Part shown: positions 7,089 to 16,588 of the stretch, in pieces
How the letters are laid out: each line of letters opens with the position of its first letter
Numbering within the stretch: position 1 is the stretch's first letter
DNA from: Haloferax massiliensis
GTDB lineage: Archaea; Halobacteriota; Halobacteria; Halobacteriales; Haloferacaceae
Assembly: GCF_001368915.1 (NCBI RefSeq)
Contig: NZ_CSTE01000006.1
Span: 1-64,000 of the forward strand
DNA: 64,000 bases
Reading direction: 5' to 3'
Notes under the pieces: generated by a model
What the model saw: only the letters and a program-made list of their open reading frames with translations
What the model was told of the DNA's origin: nothing
The model's database searches: none
Program-made: the position numbers and the translations under genes

Positions 7089-7931
7089 ATGAAACTCAGC
7101 GTACTCGTGCCGTCCTCACTCGTCCGGGAAGCCGAAGATCAACGCGAGGCAACTCGCAAACTCGGCTACGTCGCCCGCGCGGCGGCGGTCTTCCGGGCGA
7201 ACGAACTCGTCGTCTTCCCCGACGAAGACGGCGAGAACAAGTGGGGCGGCGAGTTCGTCGAAACCGTACTTCGGTACGCCGCGACGCCCCCCTACCTCCG
7301 CAAGGAGGTCTGGGGCAAGCGCGACGAACTCCGCTACGCTGGTATCCTGCCCCCCGTTCTCGTCGCGTCTACGACCGCGGACGACTCCGACGAGTCGCCC
7401 GCGTTGCGAGAAGGAATCGTGACCGAGGTCGGACCTGACGACCGCGTTCGGGTCAATTGCGGAATGCAACACCCGATCTCCCTGTTCGTCCCTCCCGGGA
7501 TGGACCTCACAGAGGGAGAGCGCGTCGCTGTCAGGATCTCTTCGCGAGAACCGGTCCGTGCGCGGATCGTCGACGAGCCCCTCCCGGGCTTCGACGTATC
7601 CCGCATGGACCTCACGGAAGCACTCGGCAGGCCAGATGCGGGCGTGCGAATCGCCACGTCTCGCTATGGCGAACCGCTGTCGGTCCCCAGATTGGGCGAC
7701 CTGACGGCCCGCATCACCGATGCCGGCGGCATGACCGTCGTCTTCGGGTCGCCGGGCCGTGGGCTTCCGGACATGCTCGGGATGCCTCCCGAGGATGTTG
7801 CAGACGTCGAACCTTCCGTTGGTCCGGGGTTCGACCTCTGGCTCAATACGATTCCGCGACAGGGCAGCGAGGTCGTGCGAACGGAGGAAGCGATGTTCGC
7901 CTCCCTCGCCTCCCTGACACTCACGGAGTGA
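7089..7931 (+). CDS. SPOUT-family RNA (uridine) methyltransferase, C9orf114/SPOUT1-like
   Basis: A 280-residue protein opening the ribosomal operon, 4 bp ahead of rpl3. The N-terminus MKLSVLVPSSLVREAEDQREATRKLGYVARAAAVFRANE and the C-terminal half (TVVFGSPGRGLPDM as the SAM-binding trefoil-knot strand-loop, then WLNTIPRQGSEVVRTEEA) match the SPOUT1/C9orf114 group of putative rRNA N3-uridine methyltransferases. A central OB-like insertion lies around residues 95-150. ATG 7089 is selected because the extension back to 6951 encodes promoter sequence. The position suggests coupling of rRNA modification with ribosomal-protein synthesis. Confidence 0.85.
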   Translation: MKLSVLVPSSLVREAEDQREATRKLGYVARAAAVFRANELVVFPDEDGENKWGGEFVETVLRYAATPPYLRKEVWGKRDELRYAGILPPVLVASTTADDSDESPALREGIVTEVGPDDRVRVNCGMQHPISLFVPPGMDLTEGERVAVRISSREPVRARIVDEPLPGFDVSRMDLTEALGRPDAGVRIATSRYGEPLSVPRLGDLTARITDAGGMTVVFGSPGRGLPDMLGMPPEDVADVEPSVGPGFDLWLNTIPRQGSEVVRTEEAMFASLASLTLTE

Positions 7932-7935
7932 ATCC

Positions 7936-8952
7936 ATGCCACAACCAAGCAGACCACGAAAAGGCTCGATGGGCTTCAGCCCGCGCAAGCGAGCAGTCAA
8001 GGAGGTTCCACGCATCAAGTCGTGGCCGTCCGACGACGGCTCCCCAGCGCTGCAGGGCTTCGCCGGTTACAAGGCCGGTATGACCCACGTGATGATGGTC
8101 AACGACGAGGCAGACTCCCCCCGCGAAGGAATGGAGGAGTCCGTCCCGGTGACCGTCGTCGAGACGCCGCCGATGCGCGCCGTCGCCCTTCGCGCCTACG
8201 AGCAGACGCCGTACGGTATGAAGCCGCAGACCGAGGTCTGGGCGGGCGAGTTCCACGACGAACTCGACCGCGTCCTCGACCTGCCGGCAGAAGACACGTT
8301 CGACTCGGACGCCGACGCGCTTCGCGAGGCCGTCGAGGCCGGCGAAGTCGATGACCTCCGCGTCATCACGCACACGGTGCCCTCCGAGCTCGCGAACGTG
8401 CCCAAGAAGAAGCCCGACGTGATGGAGACTCGCGTCGGCGGCGGCTCCATGGTGGAGCGCGCCGACTTCGCCCTCGACCTCGTTTCCGAGGGCGGCGAAC
8501 ACGAGATGTCCGACGTGTTCCGCGCCGGCGAGTACCTCGACGCCGCGGGTGTCACGAAGGGTAAGGGTACGCAGGGTCCCGTCAAGCGATGGGGCGTCCA
8601 GAAGCGTAAGGGCAAGCACGCCCGCCAGGGCTGGAGACGCCGTATTGGCAACCTCGGCCCCTGGAACCCGTCCCGTGTCCGCTCTACGGTTCCGCAGCTC
8701 GGTCAGACTGGTTACCACCAGCGCACCGAGCTCAACAAGCGCCTCATCGACCTCGGTGAGGGCGACGACGCCTCCGTCGAAGGTGGCTTCGTCAACTACG
8801 GCGAGGTCGACGGCTCCTACGCGCTCATCAAGGGCTCGCTCCCGGGCCCCAACAAGCGCCTCCTGCGGTTCCGCCCGGCCATCCGGCCGAACGACCAGCC
8901 GCGCCTCGACCCCGAGGTGCGCTACGTCTCTACCGCATCGAACCAGGGTTAA
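7936..8952 (+). CDS. rpl3: 50S ribosomal protein uL3
   Basis: A 338-residue archaeal/eukaryotic-type L3. It begins MPQPSRPRKGSMGFSPRKRA and carries the GYKAGMTHV strand and the W-finger loop (GTQGPVKRWGVQKRKGKHARQG around residues 210-230) that reaches the peptidyl-transferase centre. The bulge of the protein has an acidic surface typical of halophiles. First ribosomal gene of the operon. Confidence 0.97.
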   Translation: MPQPSRPRKGSMGFSPRKRAVKEVPRIKSWPSDDGSPALQGFAGYKAGMTHVMMVNDEADSPREGMEESVPVTVVETPPMRAVALRAYEQTPYGMKPQTEVWAGEFHDELDRVLDLPAEDTFDSDADALREAVEAGEVDDLRVITHTVPSELANVPKKKPDVMETRVGGGSMVERADFALDLVSEGGEHEMSDVFRAGEYLDAAGVTKGKGTQGPVKRWGVQKRKGKHARQGWRRRIGNLGPWNPSRVRSTVPQLGQTGYHQRTELNKRLIDLGEGDDASVEGGFVNYGEVDGSYALIKGSLPGPNKRLLRFRPAIRPNDQPRLDPEVRYVSTASNQG

Positions 8953-8955
8953 ACC

Positions 8956-9702
8956 ATGCAGGCAACTATCCGAGACCTGAACGGCGACGACGCGGGCAGC
9001 ATCGACCTGCCCGAGGTCTTCGAGACGGCTTACCGTCCGGACCTCATCAAGCGTGCCGTCATCGCCGCGCAGGCAAACCGAAAACAGCCGTACGGTGCCG
9101 ACCCCTACGCCGGACTTCGAACCCCGGCAGAGTCCATGGGCAGCGGCCGTGGGATGTCCCACGACCCACGCCAGAACGGCGTCGCCCGACGCGTCCCGCA
9201 CGCCGTCTCCGGCCGTCGCGCTCACCCGCCGAAGGCCGAGAAGGACCAGGGGAAGGAGATCAACACGAAGGAGCGTAAGCTCGCCGTCCGCTCGGCGCTC
9301 GCCGCCACGACGGACTCCGAGCTCGTCGCCGAGCGCGGTCACCGCTTCGACGACGACGTCGAGCTCCCTCTCGTCGTCTCCGACGACTTCGAGGACCTCG
9401 TCAAGACGCAGGAGGTCGTCGACCTCCTGCAGTCGCTCGGCGTCTACGACGACATCGAGCGCTCCGAGGAGAACAAGAAGGTCAAAAGCGGCCAGGGCAA
9501 GCTCCGCGGTCGCAAGTACACCCGTCCGAAGTCCATCCTCTTCGTGACGGCCGACGAGCCCTCGAAGGCGGCTCGCAACCTCGCCGGCGTCGACGTCGCC
9601 ACCGCGGCGAACGTCTCCGCCGAGGACCTCGCGCCCGGCACCCACGCCGGTCGCCTCACCCTCTTCACCGAAAGCGCACTTGAGGAGGTCGCAGACCGAT
9701 GA
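8956..9702 (+). CDS. rpl4: 50S ribosomal protein uL4
   Basis: A 248-residue archaeal L4 (L1e family), lining the nascent-peptide exit tunnel. The extended loop is visible around residues 45-100 (RKQPYGADPYAGLRTPAESMGSGRG followed by HAVSGRRAHPPKAEK). Three bases separate it from rpl3, and its stop overlaps the rpl23 start by 4 bp. Confidence 0.97.
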   Translation: MQATIRDLNGDDAGSIDLPEVFETAYRPDLIKRAVIAAQANRKQPYGADPYAGLRTPAESMGSGRGMSHDPRQNGVARRVPHAVSGRRAHPPKAEKDQGKEINTKERKLAVRSALAATTDSELVAERGHRFDDDVELPLVVSDDFEDLVKTQEVVDLLQSLGVYDDIERSEENKKVKSGQGKLRGRKYTRPKSILFVTADEPSKAARNLAGVDVATAANVSAEDLAPGTHAGRLTLFTESALEEVADR

Positions 9703-9950
9703 GCATCATCGAACACCCGCTGGTCACGGAGAAGGCGATGAACCAGATGGACTTCGACAACAAGCTCCAGTTCATCGTCCACATCGACTCGACGAAGTCC
9801 GACGTGAAGGACGAAGTCCAGTCGCGCTACGACGTGACCGTCGAGAAGGTCAACACGCAGGTCACGATGAAAGGTAAGAAGAAAGCAACAGTTCGTCTCT
9901 CTGAAGACGACGACGCGCAGGAAGTCGCGTCGCGTATCGGGGTGTTCTAA
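9699..9950 (+). CDS. rpl23: 50S ribosomal protein uL23
   Basis: An 83-residue uL23 located at the exit-tunnel rim, where SRP and the Sec translocon dock. Begins MSIIEHPLVTEKAMNQMDF, the standard archaeal N-terminus. The KGKKKATVRLSEDDDAQEVASRIG end completes the ferredoxin-like fold. Start overlaps the uL4 stop as ATGA. Confidence 0.97.
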   Translation: MSIIEHPLVTEKAMNQMDFDNKLQFIVHIDSTKSDVKDEVQSRYDVTVEKVNTQVTMKGKKKATVRLSEDDDAQEVASRIGVF

Positions 9951-9952
9951 CC

Positions 9953-10678
9953 ATGGGACGCCGAATTCAGGGCCAGCGTCGCGGTCGCGGTACGTCCACC
10001 TTCCGGGCGCCGTCGCACCGCTACAAGGCCGAACTGTCGCACAAGAAGTCCGAGGACAAAGACACCATCACGGGCACGGTCGTCGGCATCGAGCACGACC
10101 CCGCACGCAGCGCGCCCATCGCCCTCGTGGAGTTCGAGGACGAACAGCGCATGATTCTCGCGCCCGAGGGCATCTCTGTCGGCGAAGAGCTTCAGATCGG
10201 CGTTTCCGCCGAAATCAAGCCCGGCAACACGCTGCCGCTCGCCGAGATTCCCGAGGGTGTCCCCGTCTGTAACGTCGAACACCAGCCCGGCGACGGCGGG
10301 AAGTTCGCCCGCGCCTCCGGCGTGAGCGCGCAGCTGCTCTCGCACGACCGCAAGGTCGCTATCGTGAAGCTCCCGTCGGGCGAGGTCAAGCGCCTCAACC
10401 CCAACTGCCGAGCCACCATCGGCGTCGTCGCCGGTGGCGGCCGCACGGAGAAGCCGTTCGTCAAGGCAGGCAAGAAGTACCACAAGATGAAAGCGCGCGG
10501 TATCAAGTGGCCGCGCGTGCGTGGTGTTGCTATGAACGCCGTCGACCACCCGTTCGGTGGCGGCGGCCGGCAGCACCCCGGTCAGCCGAAGTCCGTCTCG
10601 CGGAACGCTCCGCCGGGCCGGAAGGTCGGTGACATCGCCTCCAAACGCACCGGTCGCGGTGGCAAGGGAGGTAAGTAA
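9953..10678 (+). CDS. rpl2: 50S ribosomal protein uL2
   Basis: A 241-residue uL2 with the N-terminal [13 protein letters not shown] segment, the SH3-like/OB barrels, and the C-terminal [22 protein letters not shown] loop that holds the conserved histidine near the peptidyl-transferase centre. This loop is among the most conserved in the ribosome and is intact. Confidence 0.97.
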   Translation: MGRRIQGQRRGRGTSTFRAPSHRYKAELSHKKSEDKDTITGTVVGIEHDPARSAPIALVEFEDEQRMILAPEGISVGEELQIGVSAEIKPGNTLPLAEIPEGVPVCNVEHQPGDGGKFARASGVSAQLLSHDRKVAIVKLPSGEVKRLNPNCRATIGVVAGGGRTEKPFVKAGKKYHKMKARGIKWPRVRGVAMNAVDHPFGGGGRQHPGQPKSVSRNAPPGRKVGDIASKRTGRGGKGGK

Positions 10679-10680
10679 CC

Positions 10681-11103
10681 ATGAGTACGCAATACCGCAC
10701 CGGCCGCGAAGGTGAGTTCACCTACCGCGGCTACACGCTCGACGAGCTGCAGGAGATGGAGCTCGACGAGGTCGCGGAACTGCTCCCCGCTCGTCAGCGG
10801 CGAACCATCACCCGAGGCCTGTCGGCCGAGCACGAGAAGCTGCTCGCGAAGGCTCAGGACAAGACGGAAGAGGAGACGGCAAACGCGCCCATTCGAACGC
10901 ACCTGCGCGACATGCCGATTCTCCCCGAATTCGTCGGTCTCACCTTCGCCGTCTACACCGGTCAGGAGTTCGAGCGCACCCAGATTCAGCCCGAGATGAT
11001 CGGACACTACCTGGGCGAGTTCCAGCTGACCCGTAGCTCGGTCGAGCACGGTCAGGCCGGTATCGGCGCGACCCGGTCTTCGAAGTTCGTGCCCCTCAAG
11101 TAA
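10681..11103 (+). CDS. rps19: 30S ribosomal protein uS19
   Basis: A 140-residue archaeal uS19, longer than bacterial S19 because of an N-terminal extension ([30 protein letters not shown]). The core [23 protein letters not shown] and the C-terminal [23 protein letters not shown] tail, which contacts tRNA in the head of the 30S, are present. Confidence 0.97.
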   Translation: MSTQYRTGREGEFTYRGYTLDELQEMELDEVAELLPARQRRTITRGLSAEHEKLLAKAQDKTEEETANAPIRTHLRDMPILPEFVGLTFAVYTGQEFERTQIQPEMIGHYLGEFQLTRSSVEHGQAGIGATRSSKFVPLK

Positions 11104-11106
11104 ACC

Positions 11107-11568
11107 ATGGGAATCAACTACAGCGTCGAGGCCGACCCGGACACCACGGCCAAGGGTATGCTCCGGGACCGGCCCATCAGCATCAAGCACAGCAAGGCCA
11201 TCTCCCGCGCCATCAAGGGGATGCCCGTCGCCGACGCAGAGGAGTACCTCGAAGCCGTCATCGACGGCGAGCGGTCGGTTCCGTTCAAGCAGCACAACTC
11301 CGGCGTCGGTCACCGAAGCGACATCGACGGCTGGGACGCGGGTCGGTACCCCGAGAAGGCGTCCAAGGCGTTCCTCGAACTCCTCGAAAACGTTCGCAAC
11401 AACGCGACCGAACAGGGCTTCGACGGACCGGCCATGGAGATCAAGCACGTCGCCGCCCACAAGGTCGGCGAGCGTCAGGGTCGCAAGCCCCGTGCCTTCG
11501 GTCGGGCGGACCCGTGGAACACCCCAATCTGTGACGTCGAACTCATCATCGAAGAGGTCGAGGAATAA
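11107..11568 (+). CDS. rpl22: 50S ribosomal protein uL22
   Basis: A 153-residue uL22. The archaeal N-terminus [21 protein letters not shown] leads into the alpha/beta core; the long beta-hairpin that reaches the exit tunnel is [20 protein letters not shown] near the C-terminus. The final A of its TAA is the first base of the rps3 ATG. Confidence 0.97.
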   Translation: MGINYSVEADPDTTAKGMLRDRPISIKHSKAISRAIKGMPVADAEEYLEAVIDGERSVPFKQHNSGVGHRSDIDGWDAGRYPEKASKAFLELLENVRNNATEQGFDGPAMEIKHVAAHKVGERQGRKPRAFGRADPWNTPICDVELIIEEVEE

Positions 11569-12488
11569 TGGCTGACGAACACCAATTCATCGAGAACGGA
11601 CTGCAGCGGTCCCAGATCGACGAGTTCTTCGCGGAAGAACTCGGTCGAGCGGGCTACGGCGGCATGGACGTCGCCAAGACGCCGATGGGCACCCAGATCG
11701 TGCTCAAGGCCGAAAAGCCCGGGATGGTCATCGGGAAAGGCGGGAAGAACATCCGTAAGGTCACCCGCGAACTCGAAGAGCGATTCAACCTCGATGACCC
11801 CCAGATCGACGTGCAGGAAGTCGACGAACCGGACCTCAACGCCCGGATCGTCGCCGACCGCCTCGCCAACGCGCTCGAACGCGGCTGGTACTTCCGTAAG
11901 GCGGGCCACACGACCATCGACCGCATCATGGACGCCGGCGCACTCGGCGCCGAAATCGTCCTCTCCGGCAAGGTCACGGGCGCTCGCTCCCGCGTGGAGA
12001 AGTTCAACCGCGGCTACATCAAGCACAACGGCGAGCCCGCACAGGAGATCGTCGACGAGGGCCAGGGCGTCGCAGTCATGAAGCTCGGAACCATCGGCGT
12101 GACGGTCAAGATCATCCCGCCGGGTGCGCGCCTCCCCGACGACTTCGAAGTCGAGGAAGACGCCAACCCCGACGCGGTCGAACAGATCGAAGAGACCGAG
12201 AGCGTCGAGGACCTCCTCGAAGAGGAGCCGGAAGAGGTTCCGGACGTCTCCGAGGAGGCCGACGCCGACGCCGAGACGGACGCCGTCGACGAAGACGTCG
12301 TTGAGGAAGCGGCCGTCGAAGCGGTCGAAGAGGAAGTCGTCGACGACGAAGCCGACGACGAGGACGACGAAGCAGTCGAGGAAGTCGTCGACGACGACGA
12401 GGAACTCGACGAAGACGTCGCCGAAGAGGCGGCCGACCTCGTCGCGGAGATGGAAGACGAAGACGACGACGAAACGGAGGAAGAATAA
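11568..12488 (+). CDS. rps3: 30S ribosomal protein uS3 with long acidic tail
   Basis: A 306-residue uS3. The KH domain with the [11 protein letters not shown] loop is at about residues 48-58, and the C-terminal uS3 domain follows to about residue 200. The last 100 residues are a low-complexity acidic tail, overwhelmingly Glu, Asp, Val and Ala, typical of haloarchaeal S3 and presumably disordered. Helicase-like mRNA unwinding at the entry site is the known role of uS3. Confidence 0.97.
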   Translation: MADEHQFIENGLQRSQIDEFFAEELGRAGYGGMDVAKTPMGTQIVLKAEKPGMVIGKGGKNIRKVTRELEERFNLDDPQIDVQEVDEPDLNARIVADRLANALERGWYFRKAGHTTIDRIMDAGALGAEIVLSGKVTGARSRVEKFNRGYIKHNGEPAQEIVDEGQGVAVMKLGTIGVTVKIIPPGARLPDDFEVEEDANPDAVEQIEETESVEDLLEEEPEEVPDVSEEADADAETDAVDEDVVEEAAVEAVEEEVVDDEADDEDDEAVEEVVDDDEELDEDVAEEAADLVAEMEDEDDDETEEE

Positions 12489-12701
12489 ATGGCGATCCTC
12501 TACACCGAAGAGATTCGCGACATGACGCCCGCAGAGCGCACCGCAGAGCTCGAAGAGCTCGAGACGGAGCTGCTCAACGCGAAGGCCGTGCAGGCCGCGG
12601 GTGGCGCGCCGGAGAACCCCGGCCGCGTCTCTGAACTGAAGAAGACCATCGCCCGAATCAAGACGATTCAGGGCGAAGAAGGCGACCTCGACGAAGAATA
12701 A
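12489..12701 (+). CDS. rpl29: 50S ribosomal protein uL29
   Basis: A 70-residue two-helix uL29: the [27 protein letters not shown] helix and the [18 protein letters not shown] helix. It starts immediately after the rps3 stop and its own last base is the first base of the next ATG. Confidence 0.96.
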   Translation: MAILYTEEIRDMTPAERTAELEELETELLNAKAVQAAGGAPENPGRVSELKKTIARIKTIQGEEGDLDEE

Positions 12702-13132
12702 TGCCACTGACACCCGAGACCCTCGTGCGACACGAACTCAACGGCCTCCACGTGGAGGTCGTCGACGCGGCGAACCCCGACCTCGTCGGGATAGCCGGTC
12801 GCATCGTCGTCGAGACGATGCACACGTTCATGGTCGACGACGGCTCTCGGGTGCGGCAGGTGCCAAAGCGAGGGGCGACCTTCGAATTCGAAATTCCGCG
12901 TACAGATGAAGCCGCCGACGCCTCGAAGGCGTCGGGGACCGCGTCCAAACTTCGGTCGGATACTACTGGCGGATTTGATGCCAGTCAGTCTGATCGGCTC
13001 GCCGACTCATCATCGGCGGCTTCCCGTTCCGGGAATTGCGAGGGCGTGGCCTACGTTACGGTGGATGGCGCACAACTGCTCTCACGACCCGCCCTGCGCA
13101 CCGAAACTACAGGTGACTCGAAATGGCGATAG
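12701..13132 (+). CDS. rnp1: Ribonuclease P protein component 1 (Rpp29) with an insertion
   Basis: A 143-residue Rpp29, which binds the specificity side of RNase P RNA together with Rpp21. The N-terminal Sm-like half ([36 protein letters not shown]) and the terminal strand [15 protein letters not shown] are typical. Between them (about residues 67-116) sits a Ser/Ala/Asp-rich stretch that typical archaeal Rpp29 proteins of about 95-100 residues do not have. Its DNA (12903-13045) contains several hairpins. The gene overlaps rps17 by 10 bp. Confidence 0.9.
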   Translation: MPLTPETLVRHELNGLHVEVVDAANPDLVGIAGRIVVETMHTFMVDDGSRVRQVPKRGATFEFEIPRTDEAADASKASGTASKLRSDTTGGFDASQSDRLADSSSAASRSGNCEGVAYVTVDGAQLLSRPALRTETTGDSKWR

Positions 13133-13467
13133 GACTTGACGTTCCAATGCCTCCGGAACCTGACGATTCCGAGGCTTACGACTACGAAAAATGTCCGTTC
13201 TACGGCTCGCTCTCCGTCCGGGGTCAGACCCTGGAGGGGACAGTCGTCTCGACGGACATGGCAAAGACCGTCATCGTCGAGCGGGAGTACGACGTATTCG
13301 TTCCGAAGTACGACCGCTACATGAAGCGACGTTCCCGCATCCCGGCACACGTGCCGGGCGTGCTCGACGACGTCGCTGTCGGTGACGAAGTAACGATTGC
13401 GGAGACCCGACCTCTCTCGAAGACGAAATCCCACGTCGTCGTCGAGATTATCGGAGGTGACGAGTGA
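13123..13467 (+). CDS. rps17: 30S ribosomal protein uS17
   Basis: A 114-residue archaeal uS17 (S17P/S11e type). An N-terminal extension ([20 protein letters not shown]) precedes the OB fold containing [20 protein letters not shown] and the [13 protein letters not shown] segment, a primary 16S rRNA binder. Start lies inside the end of the Rpp29 gene. Confidence 0.97.
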   Translation: MAIGLDVPMPPEPDDSEAYDYEKCPFYGSLSVRGQTLEGTVVSTDMAKTVIVEREYDVFVPKYDRYMKRRSRIPAHVPGVLDDVAVGDEVTIAETRPLSKTKSHVVVEIIGGDE

Positions 13468-13865
13468 TGGAAGCGCTCAAAGCGGACATCACCAAGGGTG
13501 TCGCCCGTGGCTCGCTGGTCACGTGCGCCGACAACACCGGCGCTCGTGAACTGAAGATTATCAGCGTCGCGGGTTACTCCGGCACGAAGAACCGCCACCC
13601 CAAGGCAGGTATCGGGGACAAGGTGACCGTCTCGGTCACCAAGGGTACCCCCGAGATGCGCCGACAGGTGCTCGAAGCGGTCATCGTCCGCCAGCGGAAA
13701 TCTATCCGCCGGCCCGATGGCACGCGTGTGAAGTTCGAGGACAACGCCGCCGTCATCATCGACGAGATGGAAGAGCCTCGCGGGACCGAAATCAAGGGTC
13801 CCGTCGCACGCGAAGTCGCCGAGCGCTTCGGGAGTATCGCATCGACGGCTACGATGATTGTATAG
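13467..13865 (+). CDS. rpl14: 50S ribosomal protein uL14
   Basis: A 132-residue uL14 with the beta-barrel signature [20 protein letters not shown] and the [26 protein letters not shown] strand pair. ATG 13467 directly abuts the rps17 stop (TGATG); an in-frame GTG one codon upstream would only add a methionine. Confidence 0.97.
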   Translation: MEALKADITKGVARGSLVTCADNTGARELKIISVAGYSGTKNRHPKAGIGDKVTVSVTKGTPEMRRQVLEAVIVRQRKSIRRPDGTRVKFEDNAAVIIDEMEEPRGTEIKGPVAREVAERFGSIASTATMIV

Positions 13866-13866
13866 T

Positions 13867-14223
13867 ATGACTCGACAACCGCGCAAACAGCGAACCCAGA
13901 TTCGCGACGCGCCGCTCCACGAGCGGCAAAAGCAGGTCCGCGCACCGCTGTCGGCCGAACTCCGCGAGGAGTACGGCAGCCGTAACGTCCGCGTCAACGC
14001 GGGCGACACGGTCGAGGTGCTCCGCGGCGACTTCGCCGGCGAAGAAAGCGAAGTCACCGAGGTCGACCTCAGGGACGCCGTCATCTACGTCGACGGCGTC
14101 ACCGTTGAGAAAGCCGACGGCGAGGAGGCCCCACGCCCCCTTCAGGCCAGTAACGTCCGCGTGACGGAACTGGACCTCGAAGACGACGTGCGCGAGGCCC
14201 GACTCAAGGAGGATAACGAATGA
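13867..14223 (+). CDS. rpl24: 50S ribosomal protein uL24
   Basis: A 118-residue uL24 starting [22 protein letters not shown]. The KOW motif is around [21 protein letters not shown] (about residues 42-62). An assembly initiator of the large subunit. I rejected a start three codons earlier (13858) because the archaeal family begins at MT/SxQPxKQR. Confidence 0.96.
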   Translation: MTRQPRKQRTQIRDAPLHERQKQVRAPLSAELREEYGSRNVRVNAGDTVEVLRGDFAGEESEVTEVDLRDAVIYVDGVTVEKADGEEAPRPLQASNVRVTELDLEDDVREARLKEDNE

Positions 14224-14963
14224 CTCGACACCAGAAGCGACTGTCCGTACCGAAGTCCTGGCCGGTCGAGCGCAAGACAGGCACGTTCACGGTCAAGGCC
14301 GGAGCGGGTCCGCACGGCGAGGCGGGGGTTCCCCTCATCATCGTCCTGCGCGACGTGCTCGGCTACGTTGACTCGAAGAAGGAGGCCCAGTACGCCCTCA
14401 ACCACCAGAGCATTCTGGTCAACGGCGACGTGGCCTCCGACGTCCGCCGTCCCATCGGGATGTTCGACATCCTGGCGTTCGTCCAGCGAGAGGAGTACTA
14501 CCGCGTCTTCCCCGACGAGGGAGGCCGCCTGGCGCTGACGCCCATCGACGCCGATTCGGCATCCAGCCGGCTCGGCAAGATCGTGGGCAAGACGCAGGTC
14601 ACCGGTGGCGACTTCCAGCTGACGCTCCACGACGGGGCGACCCTCGTCGTCGAGGACGCCTCGGAGTACAGCGGCAAGGACTCCATCGTCGTCGACAACG
14701 AGACGAAGGACGTCGTCGCGCACTTCCCCTACGAGGAAGGCGCGCTCGTCACGGCTGTCAACGGGCAGCACGCCGGCGAAATCGGCGAGGTTACAGAGAT
14801 AATCGTCACGCCCGGCAGCGGGAACAACTCCGTTGTCGTCGAGACCGAAGACGGCGAGTTCGAGACGGTCGAACAGTACGTCGTCGTCATCGACGAGAAC
14901 TTCACGGGTTCGGACGACGAGTCCGAAGCACGTCAGGCTACTGACGGCGGTGATGACGAATGA
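14220..14963 (+). CDS. rps4e: 30S ribosomal protein eS4
   Basis: A 247-residue eS4 (no bacterial homologue), with an S4-like RNA-binding domain ([25 protein letters not shown]), a central domain and a C-terminal KOW-type domain ([15 protein letters not shown]). The last 20 residues are an acidic tail. The ATG overlaps the rpl24 stop. Confidence 0.97.
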   Translation: MTRHQKRLSVPKSWPVERKTGTFTVKAGAGPHGEAGVPLIIVLRDVLGYVDSKKEAQYALNHQSILVNGDVASDVRRPIGMFDILAFVQREEYYRVFPDEGGRLALTPIDADSASSRLGKIVGKTQVTGGDFQLTLHDGATLVVEDASEYSGKDSIVVDNETKDVVAHFPYEEGALVTAVNGQHAGEIGEVTEIIVTPGSGNNSVVVETEDGEFETVEQYVVVIDENFTGSDDESEARQATDGGDDE

Positions 14964-15478
14964 GCGAGGCTGACTTCCACGCGATGCGCGACCCGCGCAT
15001 CGAGAAGGTCGTCGTCCACATGGGCGTCGGCGAAGGTGGTCGCGAACTCGCCAAGGCCGAGGACATCCTCGAAGAGATCACCGGTCAGGAGAGCGTTCGC
15101 ACGATCTCCGGCCGCGCCTCGCAGGACTTCGGCGTTCGTCGCGGCGAACCCGTCGGCGCGAAGGTCACCCTCCGTGGTGACACCGCCGTCGAATTCCTCG
15201 AAACCGCGCTCCCCATCGCGGACCTCTCGGTCTCGTCGTTCGACGAGACTGGCAACTTCGGCTTCGGCGTCGAAGAGCACACGGAGTTCCCGAGCCAGGA
15301 GTACGACCCGCAGATCGGTATCTACGGGCTGGACGTGACGGTCAACCTCGTCCGCCCCGGCTACCGAGTGAAAAAGCGCGACAAGCGTTCCCGGCAGATT
15401 CCGTCGTCCCACCGGATGACCGTCGAGGACGCCGTCGCGTTCATCGAGTCCACGTTCGACGTGGAGGTTGAAGAATGA
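14960..15478 (+). CDS. rpl5: 50S ribosomal protein uL5
   Basis: A 172-residue uL5 of the central protuberance, contacting 5S rRNA and P-site tRNA. The N-terminus [22 protein letters not shown] and the [22 protein letters not shown] loop are characteristic. It overlaps both neighbours by 4 bp. Confidence 0.97.
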   Translation: MSEADFHAMRDPRIEKVVVHMGVGEGGRELAKAEDILEEITGQESVRTISGRASQDFGVRRGEPVGAKVTLRGDTAVEFLETALPIADLSVSSFDETGNFGFGVEEHTEFPSQEYDPQIGIYGLDVTVNLVRPGYRVKKRDKRSRQIPSSHRMTVEDAVAFIESTFDVEVEE

Positions 15479-15651
15479 GCGATAGCGAAACAGAACAGAC
15501 GGGCGAGCACGCGTCCCGCCGCACCGGCCAGGAGAACGAGTGCCGGCGCTGCGGTCGAAAACAGGGACTTGTCAGCAAGTACGACATCAACCTGTGCCGC
15601 CAGTGCTTCCGAGAGATCGCCCGCGAGATGGGATTCAAGAAGTACCGATAA
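15475..15651 (+). CDS. rps14: 30S ribosomal protein uS14, zinc-binding type
   Basis: A 58-residue uS14 reading [18 protein letters not shown] and then a zinc finger with two CxxC pairs ([10 protein letters not shown] and [11 protein letters not shown]), ending in the invariant GFKKYR. It is easily missed because of its size. It starts inside the rpl5 stop (ATGA) and ends 3 bp before rps8, filling what would otherwise be a gap in the operon. Confidence 0.97.
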   Translation: MSDSETEQTGEHASRRTGQENECRRCGRKQGLVSKYDINLCRQCFREIAREMGFKKYR

Positions 15652-15654
15652 GCA

Positions 15655-16047
15655 ATGGCTGACAACGACCCACTCAGTAGCGCGCTCTCCGGTGTGGACA
15701 ACGCCGAGAGCGTCGGACACCTGTCCCACGAGATCCAGCCCGCCTCCAACATCATCGGCTCCGTCCTCGAGGTCTTCTACGACCGCGGGTACATCGACGG
15801 CTTCGAGTTCGTCGACGACGGCAAGGCCGGTCTGTTCGAGGTCGAACTGAAAGGCGCAATCAACGATTGTGGCGTCGTCAAGCCCCGGTATTCCGCCGGG
15901 GCCGACGACTTCGAGAAATGGGAGAAGCGATTCCTCCCCGCCCGTGACTACGGCGCGCTCATCGTCACGACGAGCCACGGCGTCATGAGCCACTACGAGG
16001 CCCGCGAGAAGGGCATCGGTGGCCAGATCATCGCCTACGTCTACTAG
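15655..16047 (+). CDS. rps8: 30S ribosomal protein uS8
   Basis: A 130-residue uS8 of the archaeal type, a primary binder of the central 16S rRNA domain. The N-terminal [16 protein letters not shown] and the C-terminal [30 protein letters not shown] signature are both present. Confidence 0.97.
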   Translation: MADNDPLSSALSGVDNAESVGHLSHEIQPASNIIGSVLEVFYDRGYIDGFEFVDDGKAGLFEVELKGAINDCGVVKPRYSAGADDFEKWEKRFLPARDYGALIVTTSHGVMSHYEAREKGIGGQIIAYVY

Positions 16048-16051
16048 AACA

Positions 16052-16588
16052 ATGAGCCGAATAGAAATCGAAATCCCGGACGAGGTATCCGCCGAGGTCA
16101 AGAACCTCGAGCTCACCATCGAGGGCCCCAACGGAAGCGTCACCAAGCGCCTCTGGTACCCGAACGTCTCGGTCTCCGCCGAAGACGACGCTATCGTCAT
16201 CGAGAGCGACGTCGAGAACGCGAAGACCAACGCGACCATCGGTACCTTCGAGAGCCACGTGAACAACATGCTTCACGGCGCGACCGAGGGGTGGGAGTAC
16301 AAGATGGAAGTCCACTACGCTCACTTCCCGATGCAGGTTAGCGTCGAAGGGAGCGACGTGGTCATCAAGAACTTCCTCGGCGAGAAGTCCCCGCGACGAG
16401 CGCAGATTCGCGGCGACACGGACGTACAGGTCGACGGCGAAGAACTCACCCTGACGGGCTCCAACAAGGAGGACGTCGGGCAGACCGCCGCCGACATCGA
16501 ACAACTCACCCGCGTCAAGGACAAGGACACTCGCGTGTTCACCGACGGCGTGTACATCACCCAGAAACCGCAGACTGGTGATGCCTAA
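16052..16588 (+). CDS. rpl6: 50S ribosomal protein uL6
   Basis: A 178-residue uL6 with two related alpha/beta domains near the sarcin-ricin loop. The start [16 protein letters not shown] is taken at 16052; the frame extends 11 codons upstream but that would overlap rps8. [16 protein letters not shown] marks the second domain. Confidence 0.97.
   Translation: MSRIEIEIPDEVSAEVKNLELTIEGPNGSVTKRLWYPNVSVSAEDDAIVIESDVENAKTNATIGTFESHVNNMLHGATEGWEYKMEVHYAHFPMQVSVEGSDVVIKNFLGEKSPRRAQIRGDTDVQVDGEELTLTGSNKEDVGQTAADIEQLTRVKDKDTRVFTDGVYITQKPQTGDA

Noticed and set aside
7921-9645. A 574-codon minus-strand frame opposite rpl3 and rpl4
   Set aside because: It lies antisense to two well-identified ribosomal genes and is a frame shadow of biased codon use.
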